From the NCBI GenBank assembly GCA_028819955.1, contig JAPPKP010000138.1, positions 1-6,309 on the forward strand: DNA of 6,309 nt, in the 5' to 3' direction. The notes beneath the pieces were generated by a model, which worked only from the letters and a program-made list of their open reading frames with translations, made no database searches and was not told where the DNA came from. This DNA is from Rhodospirillaceae bacterium (GTDB taxonomy: Bacteria; Pseudomonadota; Alphaproteobacteria; UBA828). The position numbers and the translations under genes are program-made. Within the stretch, counting starts at the first letter, position 1. Each line of letters opens with the position of its first letter. Shown piece by piece: positions 5,416 through 6,309 of this stretch.

Positions 5416-6309
5416 TCACCCCTTCGCGCTACCCCCCGGCAGCGGGCCGGCCTGCATGAACGCGTTCAGCACGTTGGCGGTCACCTGGGACGCGCTGTTG
5501 TCGCAGGCGTTGATGGGGAGGGCCTGGCCCCAGGCGATGGAGCTGGCGGACCATACGGCGCCGTCGTTGGGCGTCGTGAAGTAGGTCATGTCCGCCCGGA
5601 TGCGGTGGTCCTGGGTGCCGCCCATGCCGGGGTAGTTGCAGAGGATGTCCTCCACCACCAGGGGAAAGTTGTCCGAATGCCCCTCGGATGAGGCGAGGAT
5701 CAGCGTGTGCGGGGGCGTGCCGAGCGCGAGGTCGTAGCGGTCGAACTCGATGCCGGCCGCGCCGCCCACGCCGAGCCCCTGGTCGCCGATGATATCGCCG
5801 TCTACGCCATCGAAGATCCAGGACGCGGCGGGGCTCTCGGCATCCGGCATCTTGCGGTAGGGCTTGGACCGGTCCATGCCCTCGGAGGTGAAGCCGGTGC
5901 CGAGCAGCTTCTGCGGCGCCCGCCCGCGCCCGCGCCAGAGGCCGCCGCGCTCCCCGTTGCTCACCATGTAGTGCTCGCCGGGCTCGGCGGCCCAGGCCCG
6001 CGTGCCCATGTCGAGCCGGCGCACCTCCATCACGTCCATGTCGCCCGCGCGGAAGGAGACCACCCAGTAGTAGCCGTTGCCGGACAGGTACATGAGCCTG
6101 CCGCCCGACGCGAGATAGTCCTCGGTCGCGTCCATCATGCGCTCGGAGTAGTACTCGGCGTGGGTGGCGTTGATGACGACGTTGTAGGGCTCGAGGCAGG
6201 CGAGCCCCTCCTGATGCAGGTCCTCGTCGGTGATCACGTCGTAGTCGTAGCCCATGGTCTCGAGCCAGTAGACGATCGAGAGGTCGGCCGGGAACTGCCA
6301 GGGCACGAC
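5416..6309 (-). CDS. N,N-dimethylformamidase large-subunit family protein (partial, C-terminal part)
   Basis: The last 297 residues are present and the frame is open to the window edge; the GTG at 6306 is internal, not a start. The family's large subunit is about 760 residues, so more than half is outside. The visible part starts with YWLETMGYDYDVITDEDL, then a ThuA/glutamine-amidotransferase-like core, NVVINATHAEYYSERMMDA, followed by YLASGGRLMYLSGNGYYW and a tail with GLWRGRGRAPQKLLGTGF, all typical of this family. In characterised members the enzyme uses a mononuclear iron site with tyrosine and glutamate ligands to hydrolyse dimethylformamide to dimethylamine and formate; many homologues have unknown amide substrates. 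The His-Ala-Glu-Tyr-Tyr cluster is a candidate for that site, but I cannot map ligands without an alignment. No small subunit is in the window. The stop TGA is at 5418-5416, and the AT-rich island follows. Confidence 0.85.
   Translation of the reverse strand, partial: VVPWQFPADLSIVYWLETMGYDYDVITDEDLHQEGLACLEPYNVVINATHAEYYSERMMDATEDYLASGGRLMYLSGNGYYWVVSFRAGDMDVMEVRRLDMGTRAWAAEPGEHYMVSNGERGGLWRGRGRAPQKLLGTGFTSEGMDRSKPYRKMPDAESPAASWIFDGVDGDIIGDQGLGVGGAAGIEFDRYDLALGTPPHTLILASSEGHSDNFPLVVEDILCNYPGMGGTQDHRIRADMTYFTTPNDGAVWSASSIAWGQALPINACDNSASQVTANVLNAFMQAGPLPGGSAKG

Noticed and set aside
1..6309. CRISPR array, tRNA or rRNA genes, insertion sequence
   Set aside because: I saw no regularly spaced repeats, cloverleaf-like segments or transposase motifs on either strand.

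Overview
The window comes from a high-GC bacterium. Sample 60-base lines inside the core genes count about 67% G+C. Alphaproteobacteria fit the gene families, but no taxonomic marker is present, so that is inference. It has three parts.

(1) Bases 1-3861 are GC-rich. A glutamine-synthetase-family gene (minus strand, 3' end outside the window) is divergent from a two-gene plus-strand operon for ferric iron import: a periplasmic Fe(3+)-binding protein, then a double-domain inner-membrane permease whose GTG start overlaps the first gene's stop. The intergenic region holds a good sigma70-like promoter, an imperfect 19-bp palindrome directly after its -10 that resembles a Fur box, and a strong Shine-Dalgarno sequence. 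The ATP-binding subunit expected as the third gene is absent.

(2) About 3862-5385 is an AT-rich island. Two sample lines count about 43-45% G+C. It carries two minus-strand genes 17 bp apart: a P-loop kinase of the thymidylate/deoxynucleoside kinase-like type, then a Nudix hydrolase with an N-terminal extension and an expanded Nudix box. This looks like a horizontally acquired nucleotide-handling cassette. It begins right at the permease stop codon, where the missing ATPase gene would be expected.

(3) Bases 5416-6309 are GC-rich again and hold the C-terminal part of a large protein of the N,N-dimethylformamidase large-subunit family (minus strand, 5' end outside the window).

The flanking genes suggest a host that imports ferric iron under Fur-type control and may catabolise amides or amines. 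The kinase-Nudix pair is the best candidate for an undescribed system, but its role cannot be told from sequence alone.
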